A stretch of 64,000 nucleotides of DNA from Brevibacillus invocatus (GCF_003710915.1 NZ_RHHR01000010.1:248001-312000), one strand, 5' to 3'. Positions 44,839-55,006 are shown, counted from the first letter of the stretch. Translations and numbers: made by a program. Notes: a model not told the origin generated them from the letters alone.

Positions 44839-45834
44839 TTACGATCCTGAGCGGTTCTGAGCAAGCGGATGCTGTAGCCAACAAGCTGCACGCTGTGAGC
44901 CACTAACTTCAACGAGTTCAGGATCCATTTCCTGACACACGCGCATAGCTGATTCGCAACGTGCGGTAAATCCGCATCCTGTCGGTGGACGCAAGAGATC
45001 TGGCGGTGTGCCGAAGATAGGTGTCAACGGTTCATCCCGATTCAAGTCCAAACGTGGCACCGAACGAAGCAACCCTTTTGTATACGGGTGCTGCGGGTTG
45101 TAGAAAATGTCATCTACAGTCCCTGTTTCAATTACTTTACCTGCATACATGACGATGACACGGTCGCACATTTCGGCAACGACACCCAGGTCATGCGTGA
45201 TCAAGATAATGGACGTACCCAATTTCTTCTGCAGGTCTTTCATCAGATCCAAAATTTGCGCCTGAATGGTAACGTCCAGGGCTGTCGTAGGCTCATCCGC
45301 GATCAACAGCTTTGGCGAGCATGCCAATGCGATAGCGATCATGGCGCGCTGGCGCATCCCACCAGAGAATTCGTGCGGATATTGCTCGACACGTTTTTCA
45401 GGTTGAGGAATGCCAACGATCGTCAACAGCTCAATAGCACGTTTACGCGCATCAGTGCGGGACATGTTTTGGTGTTTGATCAACCCCTCTGTGATCTGGT
45501 TCCCAATCGTCATGGTCGGATTGAGGGATGTCATTGGATCTTGGAAAATCATCCCGATTTCTTTCCCACGGATGGCTTCCATTTGTTTATTAGATTTATT
45601 TACAAGATTTTCGCCATTAAAAAGGATTTCTCCTTTTTTAATTTCACCCGGCGGCATCGGAATCAATTTCATCAGAGATTGGGCCGTAACGGATTTACCG
45701 CATCCGGACTCTCCTACGATCGCCACGGCTTCCCCACGGTTTACGTGGAAGTTGACGCCACGAACGGCCTTTACTTCTCCTGCATAGGTATGGAAGGAGA
45801 CATGTAGGTCTTTAACATCAAGTATGCGTTCCAT
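44839..45834 (-). CDS. oppD: Oligopeptide ABC transporter ATPase OppD
   Basis: This 331-residue ATPase pairs with OppF. It shows Walker A (GESGCGKSV), Q loop ([10 protein letters not shown]), signature ([15 protein letters not shown]), Walker B (LLIADEP) and H loop (THDLGVV), then the family C-terminal extension with a CGFTARC...C motif. It follows oppC by 14 bases. Confidence 0.93.
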   Translation of the reverse strand: MERILDVKDLHVSFHTYAGEVKAVRGVNFHVNRGEAVAIVGESGCGKSVTAQSLMKLIPMPPGEIKKGEILFNGENLVNKSNKQMEAIRGKEIGMIFQDPMTSLNPTMTIGNQITEGLIKHQNMSRTDARKRAIELLTIVGIPQPEKRVEQYPHEFSGGMRQRAMIAIALACSPKLLIADEPTTALDVTIQAQILDLMKDLQKKLGTSIILITHDLGVVAEMCDRVIVMYAGKVIETGTVDDIFYNPQHPYTKGLLRSVPRLDLNRDEPLTPIFGTPPDLLRPPTGCGFTARCESAMRVCQEMDPELVEVSGSQRAACWLQHPLAQNRSGS

Positions 45835-45848
45835 AATGATCGTCCCTC

Positions 45849-46763
45849 CTATTTCCGCAAGCGAGGGTCTACAGCATCTCGCAGACCGTCACCAAGCAAG
45901 TTAAATGCCAAAATGGTAACCGAGATAAATACTGCTGGGAACATGAGTCGCCAAGGGAAGTACTTCATGGCAGGCAAGCCCTCAGAAGACATGGTACCCC
46001 ATGATGCGACTGGTGCTGCTACACCCAATCCGATAAAGGACAGGAAGGATTCCGCAAAAATCGCGTTCGGAATCGTCAAGCTCAAGGTTACGATGATAGG
46101 ACCCAATGCGTTTGGAATCAAGTGTTTGAAGATCAAGCGGTTGCTGTCAGCACCCAGGGAGCGCGCAGCGAGCACGAATTCCTGTGATTTCAATTGAAGC
46201 ATTTGACCGCGCACGATCCTAGCCATCCCAATCCAGCCCGTTATCGTCAGGGCAATAATAATGGTCGTAACTCCTGGTTCTAACACAACCATGAGCAAAA
46301 TAACAACGAGAAGATATGGAATTGCAAACAAAATATCGGCGATACGCATCATCACTTCATCTACTTTACCGCCGTAGAAGCCGGCGATTCCGCCCCAGAT
46401 GACACCGATAATCAAGTCGATCAGGGCTGCGATAATCCCAACCTCAAGGGAAATTCTGGCACCATACCAGATACGGACGAACATGTCACGGCCGAGATCG
46501 TCTGTACCGAACCAATGCTCACCAGAAGGCTTTTGATTCTTACCTGCCAGGTTGGTCGAAAAGTAGTCATTATTTGTCATCATCGGTACAAAAATCGCGC
46601 AGAGTATCAGTACAACGATGAAAACTAAAGATACCATCGCTACCTTATTCATTTTCAGGCGACGCCACACATCAGCCCAGAAAGAAAGGCTTGGACGCTT
46701 GATGGATTCTGATTGTCGAAGGTCAACTGAAATCGGCTCAAAATGCTCTTTATTCAATTGCAT
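45849..46763 (-). CDS. oppC: Oligopeptide ABC transporter permease OppC
   Basis: This 304-residue permease has one helix near the N-terminus (about 39-60), a periplasm-side loop (about 62-98) and five further helices. The EAA loop (EFVLAARSLGADSNRLIFKHLIPN) that docks the ATPases is clear. It follows oppB by six bases. Confidence 0.93.
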   Translation of the reverse strand: MQLNKEHFEPISVDLRQSESIKRPSLSFWADVWRRLKMNKVAMVSLVFIVVLILCAIFVPMMTNNDYFSTNLAGKNQKPSGEHWFGTDDLGRDMFVRIWYGARISLEVGIIAALIDLIIGVIWGGIAGFYGGKVDEVMMRIADILFAIPYLLVVILLMVVLEPGVTTIIIALTITGWIGMARIVRGQMLQLKSQEFVLAARSLGADSNRLIFKHLIPNALGPIIVTLSLTIPNAIFAESFLSFIGLGVAAPVASWGTMSSEGLPAMKYFPWRLMFPAVFISVTILAFNLLGDGLRDAVDPRLRK

Positions 46764-46769
46764 AGTTCA

Positions 46770-47702
46770 TTACTCCTTTCCTGCGTCTGCCAGCTTGATG
46801 CGTGGATCAATGAGCGTGTACGCGATATCTACGATCAGAATCATCACAACAAGGATGATCGAGTAGAATACGGTAGTTCCCATAATCACGGTGTAGTCAC
46901 GGTTCGTAATGGAGAGTACGAATTCGCGTCCCAGTCCTGGAACACCGAAGATACGCTCAATTACGAAAGCTCCTGTCAAAATGTTGGCAATCAGTGGACC
47001 CAGGTAAGTAATGACCGGTAAAAGCGCATTCCGGATCGCGTGTTTTACTGTAATTGTAATGGTGTTCAAACCTTTTGCTTTCGCTGTTTTAATGTAGTCT
47101 TGACCCAGAACCTCAATCATGTTGGAACGAGTCAGACGCGCGATAAACGCGAGTGGCGATGCAGCCAGCGCCAGAGATGGAAGTACTGTATAGGAGAAAT
47201 CTTCCCATTTCGCAATCGGGAACAGTCCCCATTGAATCGCGAAGAAATATTGCAAAAATGATGCCAAAATAAAGCCCGGAACGGATAACCCGAGAACGGC
47301 AATGACCATCGCCGTGTAATCCTGCCATTTATTATGCTTTAATGCCGCTATGACCCCAAGTATTATACCGCCAAAAATAGCGATGATCAGAGCCTGCAAC
47401 CCCAAGTGGGCGGATATTGGGAAACCACGATTAATCATCTGGTTAACCGTTGATGATTTTTCTGTAAAGGATGGACCCAGGTCCCAGGTGATAACCCCTT
47501 TAAGATAGTTCAAATACTGCTCATGCAAAGGCAAATCGAGCTTGTATTTTGCTTTCAAGGCTTTTTCAATTTCTGCTGGTACTGCCCTCTCTTGTGTAAA
47601 TGGGCCACCTGGTACAGCTTGCATGATGAAGAAGGTGGCCGTTACGATCAAGAAAAGCGAGATTAGCATGAATACGATGCGCTTGCCGAGATAACGGATC
47701 AA
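46770..47702 (-). CDS. oppB: Oligopeptide ABC transporter permease OppB
   Basis: This 310-residue permease has six helices and the EAA loop ([24 protein letters not shown]). Translation starts at a TTG (47702) eight bases after AGGGGGG; no ATG is available. It follows oppA after a 312-base gap that holds several hairpins, so its dose relative to OppA is probably lowered. Confidence 0.92.
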   Translation of the reverse strand: MIRYLGKRIVFMLISLFLIVTATFFIMQAVPGGPFTQERAVPAEIEKALKAKYKLDLPLHEQYLNYLKGVITWDLGPSFTEKSSTVNQMINRGFPISAHLGLQALIIAIFGGIILGVIAALKHNKWQDYTAMVIAVLGLSVPGFILASFLQYFFAIQWGLFPIAKWEDFSYTVLPSLALAASPLAFIARLTRSNMIEVLGQDYIKTAKAKGLNTITITVKHAIRNALLPVITYLGPLIANILTGAFVIERIFGVPGLGREFVLSITNRDYTVIMGTTVFYSIILVVMILIVDIAYTLIDPRIKLADAGKE

Positions 47703-48014
47703 CTAACTTACCCCCCTAACAGTTTTTCATAAAGTACACCTGACCGCTTGCGGTCAAACACTTTTGTCCCCCGACGAGAGGGGAAAACGGTCAAGACCGT
47801 TTTGCATGCTTTCACGTCCCATCTTTACACTGCGGACGTATTTAGACACAGTGCAAAAATCGGCTGTGTAAATAACCCTAGTTTCGATCTCTTGCGACAA
47901 CTTTTTCTCTCTGTATTGGCTTTTCGCCATAATCTATCGGAAGAGTCTGCATAAGATAAGGTATATGGACGGCCATATACCTTATCCCAGACGAACTCAT
48001 TTCCTTCTTTTCAA
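47703..48014. repeat. 312-base oppA-oppB spacer with four inverted repeats
   Basis: The gap has perfect short palindromes: 47741-47756 (TGACCGC-TT-GCGGTCA), 47784-47803 (AAAACGGTC-AA-GACCGTTTT), 47955-47986 (GATAAGGTATATGG with its complement across four bases), and a weaker CCCC/GGGG hairpin at 47762-47787. Read on the minus strand the 47784-47803 stem ends in four T and could attenuate. The remainder shows no open frame with a ribosome site. Such hairpins commonly protect the 3' end of the binding-protein message. Confidence 0.65.
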
Positions 48015-49673
48015 TTACTCAACGTATGCCCATTTCCAGTCTATGTCGCCCAGACCAGTGATCTGTACGCCTTTGACGTTTTCGTTTTGGACCCAGGATT
48101 GCCTATAGAAGTAGATTGGGGCAATCGGCATCTCATCCATCAGAACTTGTTCTGCATCTGCCAGAATTTGCTTGCGTTTTGCAACATCCATTTCCGTAGC
48201 GGATTGGTTCAAGAGTTCTTTGAATTTCGGATGCTCCCAACGAGTATCGTTGTTTCCGCCCATTTTATCCTTGTACAGCTCCAGGAAGTTGATTGGGTCG
48301 TTGAAGTCACCCAGCCAGCCCATACGGCCAATTTGGAAGTTTCCTTCGTGCATGTCTTCGAGGTAAACTTTCCATTCTTTGTTTTCCAGTTTTACCTCTA
48401 CGCCGAGATTTTTCTTCCATTGGTCCTGAATCGCTTCGGCGATCTTTTTGTGGCCTTCCGAAGTGTTGTAGGACAAGGTAATTGGCGGCAGCGATGTAAT
48501 ACCCAGCTCCTGCATACCCTCTTGCAGCAATGTTTTCGCTGTTTCGATATCGTTGTCTTTGAAATATCCGTCTGCTTTCAGAGCCATGGACGGTGGAACA
48601 GCGCCTGTTGCAGGGAGCTGACCTGCTTGCAGGATGTTGTCGATCAGCGATACGCGATCAATCGAGAACGTGAACGCTTTACGGATCTTCACGTTGTTGA
48701 ATGGTGCTTTTTCGGTGTTGAACTTGTACCAGTAAGTACCTGCGATTGGTTGAGTTGTCATTTTACCAGCATCTTTCAGAGCTGGGATGGCATCTGTTGG
48801 CAGGGCGCTTGTTGGAGCACCAGCCCAATCCAATTCACCGTTTTCAAACATGGACAATGCTGTATTCTCGTCTTCTACCATAGAGAATTCGATTTTATCC
48901 AGCTTGACGCTGTCTTTATCCCAATAGTTCTCGTTTTTCACGAGAACAATTTTGCTCTTGTGCTCCCACGTTTCCATTTTGAATGGACCGTTACCTACGT
49001 GAGTAGCTGCTTCAGCTGCCCACTTTTCGTTGCCCTCATGCACTTTTTGGTTGATTGGGAAGTAGGTACGGAATGCGAGCAGCTCCAGGAAGAACGGAGT
49101 TGGGTTCTCCAGTTTCACTTCCAGCGTTTTGTCGTCGAGTGCCTTCACACCCACTTCATCAAGACTTACTTCGCCTTTGTTCGCTTTTTCACCATTTTTG
49201 ATGTAATAGAGTTGGTATGCGTAGTTGGAAGCTGTTTTTGGATCAAGTGCGCGCTTCCAAGCAAATTCAAAGTCTTTTGCTGTTACCGGTTCACCATTGC
49301 TCCATTTGTGATCGCGAATCTTGAAAGTATAAGTCAGCAAATCTTCTGACACTGTGTAGCTTTCAGCAGCAGCAACTTCTGGCTTATCTTTTACGATCCG
49401 AGTCAAACCATCAAAGGTAGCCAGGATGATGGCTCCGGAAGTGGTATCCTCAGCGAGTCCCGGGTCCGCTGTTGGCGGTTCGGAGTGGAGATTGAAACGC
49501 AATACCTGTGGCTTCGCTTCAGCAGCAGGAGCCGCAGGTGTTTCTGTAGTTGTGCCTCCAGCCGGTTGTTGTGCAGGCGGTGCAGATGTTTGTTGGCCAC
49601 CTGAGCAACCAGCCAATGCCGTACCCAAAACTGCAATAGAACTCACGAGTGCAAAAACGCTCTTTTTCAACAC
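48015..49673 (-). CDS. oppA: Oligopeptide-binding lipoprotein OppA
   Basis: This 552-residue solute-binding protein has a lipoprotein signal with the lipobox LAGC (Cys23 lipidated), a Ser/Ala/Pro/Thr-rich linker (24-52) and the SBP_bac_5 domain. It captures peptides outside the cell and hands them to OppBC. The start is GTG at 49673 (or TTG at 49670), after GGGGGT. A CodY-like palindrome lies about 35 bases upstream. It heads oppABCDF and follows an Lrp-type regulator. In spore formers Opp imports signalling peptides as well as nutrients. Confidence 0.93.
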   Translation of the reverse strand: MLKKSVFALVSSIAVLGTALAGCSGGQQTSAPPAQQPAGGTTTETPAAPAAEAKPQVLRFNLHSEPPTADPGLAEDTTSGAIILATFDGLTRIVKDKPEVAAAESYTVSEDLLTYTFKIRDHKWSNGEPVTAKDFEFAWKRALDPKTASNYAYQLYYIKNGEKANKGEVSLDEVGVKALDDKTLEVKLENPTPFFLELLAFRTYFPINQKVHEGNEKWAAEAATHVGNGPFKMETWEHKSKIVLVKNENYWDKDSVKLDKIEFSMVEDENTALSMFENGELDWAGAPTSALPTDAIPALKDAGKMTTQPIAGTYWYKFNTEKAPFNNVKIRKAFTFSIDRVSLIDNILQAGQLPATGAVPPSMALKADGYFKDNDIETAKTLLQEGMQELGITSLPPITLSYNTSEGHKKIAEAIQDQWKKNLGVEVKLENKEWKVYLEDMHEGNFQIGRMGWLGDFNDPINFLELYKDKMGGNNDTRWEHPKFKELLNQSATEMDVAKRKQILADAEQVLMDEMPIAPIYFYRQSWVQNENVKGVQITGLGDIDWKWAYVE

Positions 49674-49705
49674 AATTACCCCCAGTACGTTTTTCTTTAT
49701 TTGTC

Positions 49706-49720
49706 TCTTTTCTGAAAACA
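49706..49720. promoter_or_regulatory. CodY-like box upstream of oppA
   Basis: The minus strand reads TGTTTTCAGAAAAGA, matching the CodY consensus AATTTTCWGAAAATT at 11 of 15 positions, with the central TTTTCAGAAAA palindrome exact. CodY represses peptide transport genes when branched-chain amino acids and GTP are high. Confidence 0.5.
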
Positions 49721-49784
49721 GCGAACGAAAAAAAGAACAATACGCGAAATAAACTTGACTTCAGTCGGGAGGCATCAACCCCTT

Positions 49785-50255
49785 TCACTGCAATGTCACG
49801 TCGTCATCCTGAACGAAAGAGAAGGAATCCTTGTACTGCTTGAGTTCGAGAGAGACATCGGCAGCAACAATTCCTTCAATTTGAGAGAGTCGTTCATTGA
49901 CGAACGTGATCAGCTCATCATTGCTATGGAAACACGCTTGTAAGATCAAGTCGTGCTTACCGCTAAACGAGCCCACAAAACGAACGGCAGAAAACTTACT
50001 TAATTCTTCTGCTACGTATTTCTGCGATCCGAGCTTTGTGGTCAACCCGATGATTGCCTGCACGTGTAAGCCTAACTTTTCGGGGTCTGGATGAATAACA
50101 AATTGGAAAACTCCGTCTTGCAACAGTTGAGTGATTCTAGCGCGTATCGTACCTTCGCTTACTCTAAGCTGCTGGGCGATCTCGGTATACGGGATTCGTC
50201 CGTCTTCTTGGAGGATTTGCAGGATCTGCTTGTCAACATGGTCCAGCTTTTTCAT
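49785..50255 (-). CDS. Lrp/AsnC-family transcriptional regulator
   Basis: This protein of about 156 residues has an N-terminal helix-turn-helix (about 5-50, DKQILQILQEDGRIPYTEIAQQLRVSEGTIRARI) and a C-terminal RAM/AsnC ligand-sensing domain (about 65-145). It probably senses an amino acid. The start is uncertain: the ATG at 50255 begins the conserved part but GGAGG lies 19 bases upstream; an ATG at 50285 has no ribosome site. It lies 111 bases before oppA on the same strand, so opp is its likely target. Confidence 0.88.
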   Translation of the reverse strand: MKKLDHVDKQILQILQEDGRIPYTEIAQQLRVSEGTIRARITQLLQDGVFQFVIHPDPEKLGLHVQAIIGLTTKLGSQKYVAEELSKFSAVRFVGSFSGKHDLILQACFHSNDELITFVNERLSQIEGIVAADVSLELKQYKDSFSFVQDDDVTLQ

Positions 50256-50345
50256 AGATACGATTTTCTGAGAACCTCCATACATTTTTTACGAATTTCG
50301 AAAAAAACATTAATACTTTGTTTGTTACAATAAAAGTAATCTGAA

Positions 50346-50374
50346 ATGATAGCGGTGTCAACGAAATTTGACAA
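50346..50374 (-). promoter_or_regulatory. Sigma-A promoter of the lrp-like gene
   Basis: On the minus strand TTGTCA (50369-50374) and TATCAT (50346-50351) are 17 bases apart. The 50286-50500 gap around it is strikingly AT-rich. Confidence 0.6.
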
Positions 50375-50496
50375 GTAGAATAATAAAATATTATAAAGAG
50401 CTTATGAACAATAAAAAAATTTTTCATAGCATCATACAAAAATTATATGTCTAATGAATAGTAATTGCTAGTTTTAATCAATAATTTTTTCTTGAA

Positions 50497-50559
50497 AAAA
50501 TACTTTCCAGCATTGAAGGGATACACTTTTACTTTTTGTATATCCCTTGCCTGGAAAGT
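50497..50559 (-). terminator. Terminator of deoB-punA-pdp
   Basis: A long stem pairs ACTTTCCAG with CTGGAAAGT and an inner AAGGGATATAC with GTGTATCCCTT, followed by ATTTTTTC on the minus strand. Confidence 0.85.
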
Positions 50560-50560
50560 T

Positions 50561-51874
50561 TTACCTCATTTGTTCAACTATTTTGTAAATCAGTGTTTGT
50601 TTGCCAGGAGGAATGTCTGAGATCTGGAAGGCACCCTCCAGTTCCTGCAAAGCACTCTGCAAGAGCTGTTCCTGATTCGCATGTACAGTCACCAGCGTTT
50701 CTCCAGCTTGAACCTGGTCTCCTCGCTTTTTATGCAGCACAAGACCAACTGCCAGATCGATCGCCATTTCCTTGGTCAATCTGCCCGCACCCAAAACAAC
50801 AGAGGCGTGGCCTACTGCTTCAGCATCAATATCGGTGATAAATCCATCCTGTTTCGCTGTAATGGCATGCAAAAGCGTCGCTTTCGGAAGCTTTTCCAGG
50901 TTGTACACCTCTTCCTTGTCTCCGCCTTGCGCTTCTACCATCTCAGCCAGTTTGTCTACTGCTTTACCTGATGCCATGATCTCTTCCAGCTTGCCCCGTC
51001 CTTCTTCGACCGTAGCTACCAGTCCGCCAAGTAGAAGCATGCGCGCTCCAATCGCCAGGACAAGCTCAGTCAGATCACGCGGTCCTTTGCCGGCTAAAGT
51101 CTCGATGGCTTCCTTCACTTCCAGGGCATTGCCCACAGCAAATCCAAGCGGCTGATTCATGTCACTGATCACAGCCACTGTTTTGCGCCCTACCTGACTT
51201 CCGATGTCGACCATTGCGCGTGCAAGGGTTTCGGCCTGCTCCAGATTTTTCATGAAAGCACCTTTGCCCACCTTCACGTCAAGGAGGATGGCATCCGCAC
51301 CTGCTGCAATTTTTTTGGACATGATAGAGCTTGCGATCAATGGAACGGCTTCTACGGTTGCCGTAACGTCCCGCAATGCATACAGCTTCTTGTCCGCAGG
51401 AGTCAGATTACCCGACTGTCCGATGACGGATACGCCAATATCATGCACCTGCTGCAAAAACTGTTCACGGGTACGCTCGACCTGGAAGCCACTAAAGGAT
51501 TCGAGCTTGTCAATGGTACCGCCTGAATAGCCGAGCCCTCTACCGGACATTTTGGCAACGGGAATACCTGCAGCAGCCACCAGAGGTGCGACGACAAGCG
51601 TAGTTTTGTCGCCTACCCCACCAGTACTGTGCTTATCTACCTTGACACCCGACAGGGAAGACAGGTCCAGCTGCTCACCAGAGCCCGCCATCGCCAAAGT
51701 CAGGTCGCCTGTTTCACGTGCGGTCATGCCACGGAACAGGACAGCCATTGCCCAAGCGGACATTTGATAGTCTGGAATGCTTCCTGATGTATAGCCTTCT
51801 ACAAGGAATCGGATTTCTTCGGTTGTGAGTTCGCCTCCATCCCTTTTCTTGGCGATCATGTCAACCATGCGCAT
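50561..51874 (-). CDS. pdp: Pyrimidine-nucleoside phosphorylase
   Basis: This 437-residue enzyme splits uridine, thymidine and deoxyuridine into base and (deoxy)ribose 1-phosphate. The phosphate-binding KHSTGGVGDK motif is at about 80-90, with the KMSGRGLGYSGGTIDKLES segment after it, and a C-terminal PYNP domain. The ATG at 51874 lies seven bases after GGGGTG. It follows the purine phosphorylase gene, and products are passed to DeoB. Confidence 0.95.
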   Translation of the reverse strand: MRMVDMIAKKRDGGELTTEEIRFLVEGYTSGSIPDYQMSAWAMAVLFRGMTARETGDLTLAMAGSGEQLDLSSLSGVKVDKHSTGGVGDKTTLVVAPLVAAAGIPVAKMSGRGLGYSGGTIDKLESFSGFQVERTREQFLQQVHDIGVSVIGQSGNLTPADKKLYALRDVTATVEAVPLIASSIMSKKIAAGADAILLDVKVGKGAFMKNLEQAETLARAMVDIGSQVGRKTVAVISDMNQPLGFAVGNALEVKEAIETLAGKGPRDLTELVLAIGARMLLLGGLVATVEEGRGKLEEIMASGKAVDKLAEMVEAQGGDKEEVYNLEKLPKATLLHAITAKQDGFITDIDAEAVGHASVVLGAGRLTKEMAIDLAVGLVLHKKRGDQVQAGETLVTVHANQEQLLQSALQELEGAFQISDIPPGKQTLIYKIVEQMR

Positions 51875-51966
51875 TGTAAAACACCCCATTCCCATTACTC
51901 GCGTTTAGTATTTAGCACTTCACTGTACGAAAACACAGTGTCAATCGGAAATACCCTTCGTCGTTC

Positions 51967-52776
51967 TTACAGTTTGAATACGATTTCCTTGACCAGAGTC
52001 AGGAATTGAGATTTCACTCTCTCCGTAGTAGCCATCACTTCTTCATGAGACAACGGCTGCTCCAGGATCCCTGCCGCCATGTTGCTGATGCAGGAGATGC
52101 CCAGCACCTTTACATTCATGTGGCGAGCCACAATGACTTCCGGTACTGTCGACATCCCTACCGCATCTGCTCCGAGAATGCGCAGCATGCGAATCTCTGC
52201 TGGCGTTTCGTAGCTCGGTCCCAAGAGACCTACGTACACACCTTCCTGCAGATTAATGCCCTGCTCTTCGGCTACGTTTTTCGCGAGATTCCGCAAATCC
52301 TTGGAGTACGCTTCAGACATGTCTGGGAAACGAGTACCCATTTCATCGTCATTCGGGCCAATCAACGGATTGCGTGCGGTCAAATTGATGTGATCGCGAA
52401 TCAGCATCAGATTTCCTTCCCCATAGCTTTCGTTAATGCCGCCAGCAGCATTGGTGATGATCATCGTTTCCACTCCCAGCAGCTTCATGACGCGAATAGG
52501 AAAAACAACCGCGTCCAGATCGTGGCCTTCGTAATAATGGAAACGTCCTTGCATCGCGACTACCTGCTTACCCCGCAGCTTACCAATCACCAGTTGTCCC
52601 TTATGTCCGACTACCGTCGATTTCGTAAAGCCGGGGATCTCATCGTAAGGAATGACGACCGGATTTTCGATTTCGTCAGCCAGAACACCTAAACCAGAAC
52701 CTAAAACCAAGCCGATTGTGGGTTTTTCTGCGAGCTTAGGCTCGATGTATGCTACTGCATCCTGATATTTTGTCAT
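51967..52776 (-). CDS. punA: Purine-nucleoside phosphorylase (trimeric, PunA/PupG type)
   Basis: This 269-residue enzyme phosphorolyses inosine and guanosine (and deoxy forms). Motifs: GLVLGSGLGVLAD near the N-terminus, MQGRFHYYEGH, and ITNAAGGIN for phosphate and base binding. It belongs to the low-mass trimeric class, like B. subtilis PupG, not the hexameric DeoD. The ATG at 52776 follows GGAGGAG. It is the middle gene of deoB-punA-pdp. Confidence 0.94.
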   Translation of the reverse strand: MTKYQDAVAYIEPKLAEKPTIGLVLGSGLGVLADEIENPVVIPYDEIPGFTKSTVVGHKGQLVIGKLRGKQVVAMQGRFHYYEGHDLDAVVFPIRVMKLLGVETMIITNAAGGINESYGEGNLMLIRDHINLTARNPLIGPNDDEMGTRFPDMSEAYSKDLRNLAKNVAEEQGINLQEGVYVGLLGPSYETPAEIRMLRILGADAVGMSTVPEVIVARHMNVKVLGISCISNMAAGILEQPLSHEEVMATTERVKSQFLTLVKEIVFKL

Positions 52777-52835
52777 GTGAAACACTCCTCCATTTTTCTG
52801 TTTCTTCTATATAAATGTTTATAGAGATTTAATTT

Positions 52836-54008
52836 TTATACATCACTTAGGAAACTCTTTCCAATAGCAGGTGCCTTTACCCCAAAGTTCTCCGCAATCG
52901 TTGCCCCTACATCCGCAAAGGTCTCCCGGATACCGAGGTGACTGCCTTGCTGGATGCCCTGGTGGTATACAATGAGCGGAACGTATTCACGCGTATGATC
53001 CGTTCCATGATGAACCGGGTCATTCCCGTGATCTGCGGTAATGATCAGCAGGTCATCCTTGCGCAGGTTCGCGACGATCTCCGGAAGACGGGCGTCAAAT
53101 TCCATCAATGCCTGTCCATACCCTTGCGGATCGCGACGATGTCCGAATTTCGCATCGAAATCGACCAGATTTACAAAACTGAGACCCGTGAAGTCCTGCT
53201 TCATCGTCTGGATGAGCTGGTCGACGCCATCCATGTTATCCTTCGTGCGAATGGCTTGGGTTATCCCTTCCTCTGCGTAAATATCACTGATTTTGCCAAT
53301 CGCAATGGATTCGAAGCCTCCATCTTGCAGATGGTTCATCACAGTCGGAGAAAAAGGTTTCACAGAGTAGTCATGGCGATTGGACGTCCGAGTAAAGTTT
53401 CCGGGGGTCCCCAAGAACGGCCTCGCAATGACACGTGTTACCGCATACTCATCACGCAAGGTAAGCTCTCGAGCAACCTGACAAATGTGGTACAGCTCTT
53501 CTAGTGGAATGACTTCTTCGTGGGCAGCTACCTGAAACACACTGTCGGCCGAAGTGTAGACGATGACACTCCCCGTTTTCATGTGTTCTTCTCCGAGCTC
53601 ATCGAGAATATCCGTGCCGGAAGCCACCTTGTTTCCCAATACCTTGCGACCGATTCTGTTTTCAAATTCCTCAATCAAAGCAGTTGGAAATCCATCTGGA
53701 TAAGTATTGAATGGAACTGAAACATGGAGTCCCATGATCTCCCAATGACCGGTCGTCGTATCTTTTCCCATGGAGATTTCCTGCATTTTACCAAAGTGGG
53801 CCTGTGGTGCTGCAGCCACTGGTACATTTCGCAGAGGAGCGATATTGCCCAAACCCATCTTTTCCATGTTGGGCATGGCAAATCCCTCTACTCGCTCAGC
53901 AATGTGGCCCAATGTATGTGCACCTTCATCTTGAAAGCGAGGAGCATCCGGCAGCTCGCCGATCCCAACACTGTCCAAAACGATTAAAAAAACTCGAGAA
54001 AACCGCAA
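52836..54008 (-). CDS. deoB: Phosphopentomutase
   Basis: This 390-residue alkaline-phosphatase-fold enzyme interconverts (deoxy)ribose 1- and 5-phosphate, linking nucleoside breakdown to central metabolism. Metal and active-site motifs: [13 protein letters not shown] at the N-terminus, [10 protein letters not shown] with the phospho-threonine, and [10 protein letters not shown] place the start at a TTG (54008) because GGAGG lies eight bases before it and the conserved RVFLIVLDS begins at once; the ATG at 54038 has no ribosome site. Confidence 0.93.
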   Translation of the reverse strand: MRFSRVFLIVLDSVGIGELPDAPRFQDEGAHTLGHIAERVEGFAMPNMEKMGLGNIAPLRNVPVAAAPQAHFGKMQEISMGKDTTTGHWEIMGLHVSVPFNTYPDGFPTALIEEFENRIGRKVLGNKVASGTDILDELGEEHMKTGSVIVYTSADSVFQVAAHEEVIPLEELYHICQVARELTLRDEYAVTRVIARPFLGTPGNFTRTSNRHDYSVKPFSPTVMNHLQDGGFESIAIGKISDIYAEEGITQAIRTKDNMDGVDQLIQTMKQDFTGLSFVNLVDFDAKFGHRRDPQGYGQALMEFDARLPEIVANLRKDDLLIITADHGNDPVHHGTDHTREYVPLIVYHQGIQQGSHLGIRETFADVGATIAENFGVKAPAIGKSFLSDV

Positions 54009-54077
54009 TTGTAACGCCTCCAATTCTGTAGGGATCATTTTCCACCAAGGTCGTCAGACGTCTGACCTGATGAAAGA

Positions 54078-54117
54078 AAAGTTGGCTCCGCCTATAAAAC
54101 GACGGAGTTGGATGACA
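54078..54117 (-). terminator. Probable terminator of xerD
   Basis: CTCCG and CGGAG (extended by CAA/TTG pairs) form a modest stem on the minus strand right after the xerD stop, followed by CTTTTCTTTC. Confidence 0.5.
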
Positions 54118-54118
54118 C

Positions 54119-55006
54119 CTAGGCACGGGGATGTGTCTTGGCGTAAATGTCTTTGATTCGAGTTCTCGTCACATGTGTATAAATCTGAGTGGTTGAAATA
54201 TCGGCATGACCCAGCATCTCCTGAACAGAGCGCAGGTCTGCACCATTTTCAAGCAGATGAGTTGCAAAGGAGTGCCGCAACGTATGTGGGGTAATCTCTG
54301 CACGAATGTTCGCCTTCAGGGCGTATCGCTTGATGATTTTCCAAAAGCCCTGACGAGTAATCTGCTTGCCCAGATGATTGAGGAACAGAGCTGATTCATC
54401 GCTGCCTTTCAACAGCTTCGGACGGCCAGCGTGCAAGTAGTGACGAACCATCTGGATGGCTACGGAACCAAGTGGGATGATTCTTTCCTTGGACCCTTTT
54501 CCCATGCATTTGACAAAACCCATATCCAGGTTCACGTCAGATGCGTCCAAATTCACTAACTCAGAGACCCGGATACCTGTAGCATACAGCAATTCAAGCA
54601 TAGCCTTGTCGCGCAGTCCTGCGGGATGATTGACCGGAGGACTATCCAACAACCGCTCCACTTCTTCAATGGAAAGGACTTTCGGCAGACGCTTCTCGAT
54701 CTTCGGCGTTTCTAGATGGATAGAAGGGTCCTTGTCCAAGTACTTGTCCCTGACGAGAAACTGATAGAACGCACGGATAGAAGCCATATTCCGTGACAGG
54801 GTGGCGGTGGCACGGCCTTTTTCCCTCAGCGCCAGCAAGTACCCGATGATATGCGATCGCGTAGAATCCTCAATCCGAGTAACGCCTTGATCCTGTAGAT
54901 AGGAGGTATAGGCCACCATATCCCGCTGATACGACTCCAATGTGTTGGGAGAAAGCCCTTTCTCTACAGCAAGGAAATGGATAAATTGATCAATCAGACT
55001 GTCCAT
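54119..55006 (-). CDS. xerD: Tyrosine recombinase XerD (RipX)
   Basis: This 295-residue recombinase resolves chromosome dimers at dif with XerC (CodV). It has a SAM-like N-terminal domain (about 1-85) and a catalytic domain with the Arg in ATGIRVSEL, the HxLRH box ([12 protein letters not shown]), and the nucleophile Tyr in TQIYTHV. The ATG at 55006 follows AAGGGGAC. Position between DUF4227/fur and deoB matches B. subtilis ripX. Confidence 0.95.
   Translation of the reverse strand: MDSLIDQFIHFLAVEKGLSPNTLESYQRDMVAYTSYLQDQGVTRIEDSTRSHIIGYLLALREKGRATATLSRNMASIRAFYQFLVRDKYLDKDPSIHLETPKIEKRLPKVLSIEEVERLLDSPPVNHPAGLRDKAMLELLYATGIRVSELVNLDASDVNLDMGFVKCMGKGSKERIIPLGSVAIQMVRHYLHAGRPKLLKGSDESALFLNHLGKQITRQGFWKIIKRYALKANIRAEITPHTLRHSFATHLLENGADLRSVQEMLGHADISTTQIYTHVTRTRIKDIYAKTHPRA

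Noticed and set aside
48087-49349. A 420-codon open frame on the plus strand opposite oppA
   Set aside because: It is antisense to a fully supported lipoprotein gene, has no ribosome site, and its protein is Cys/Phe/Val-rich without any motif.
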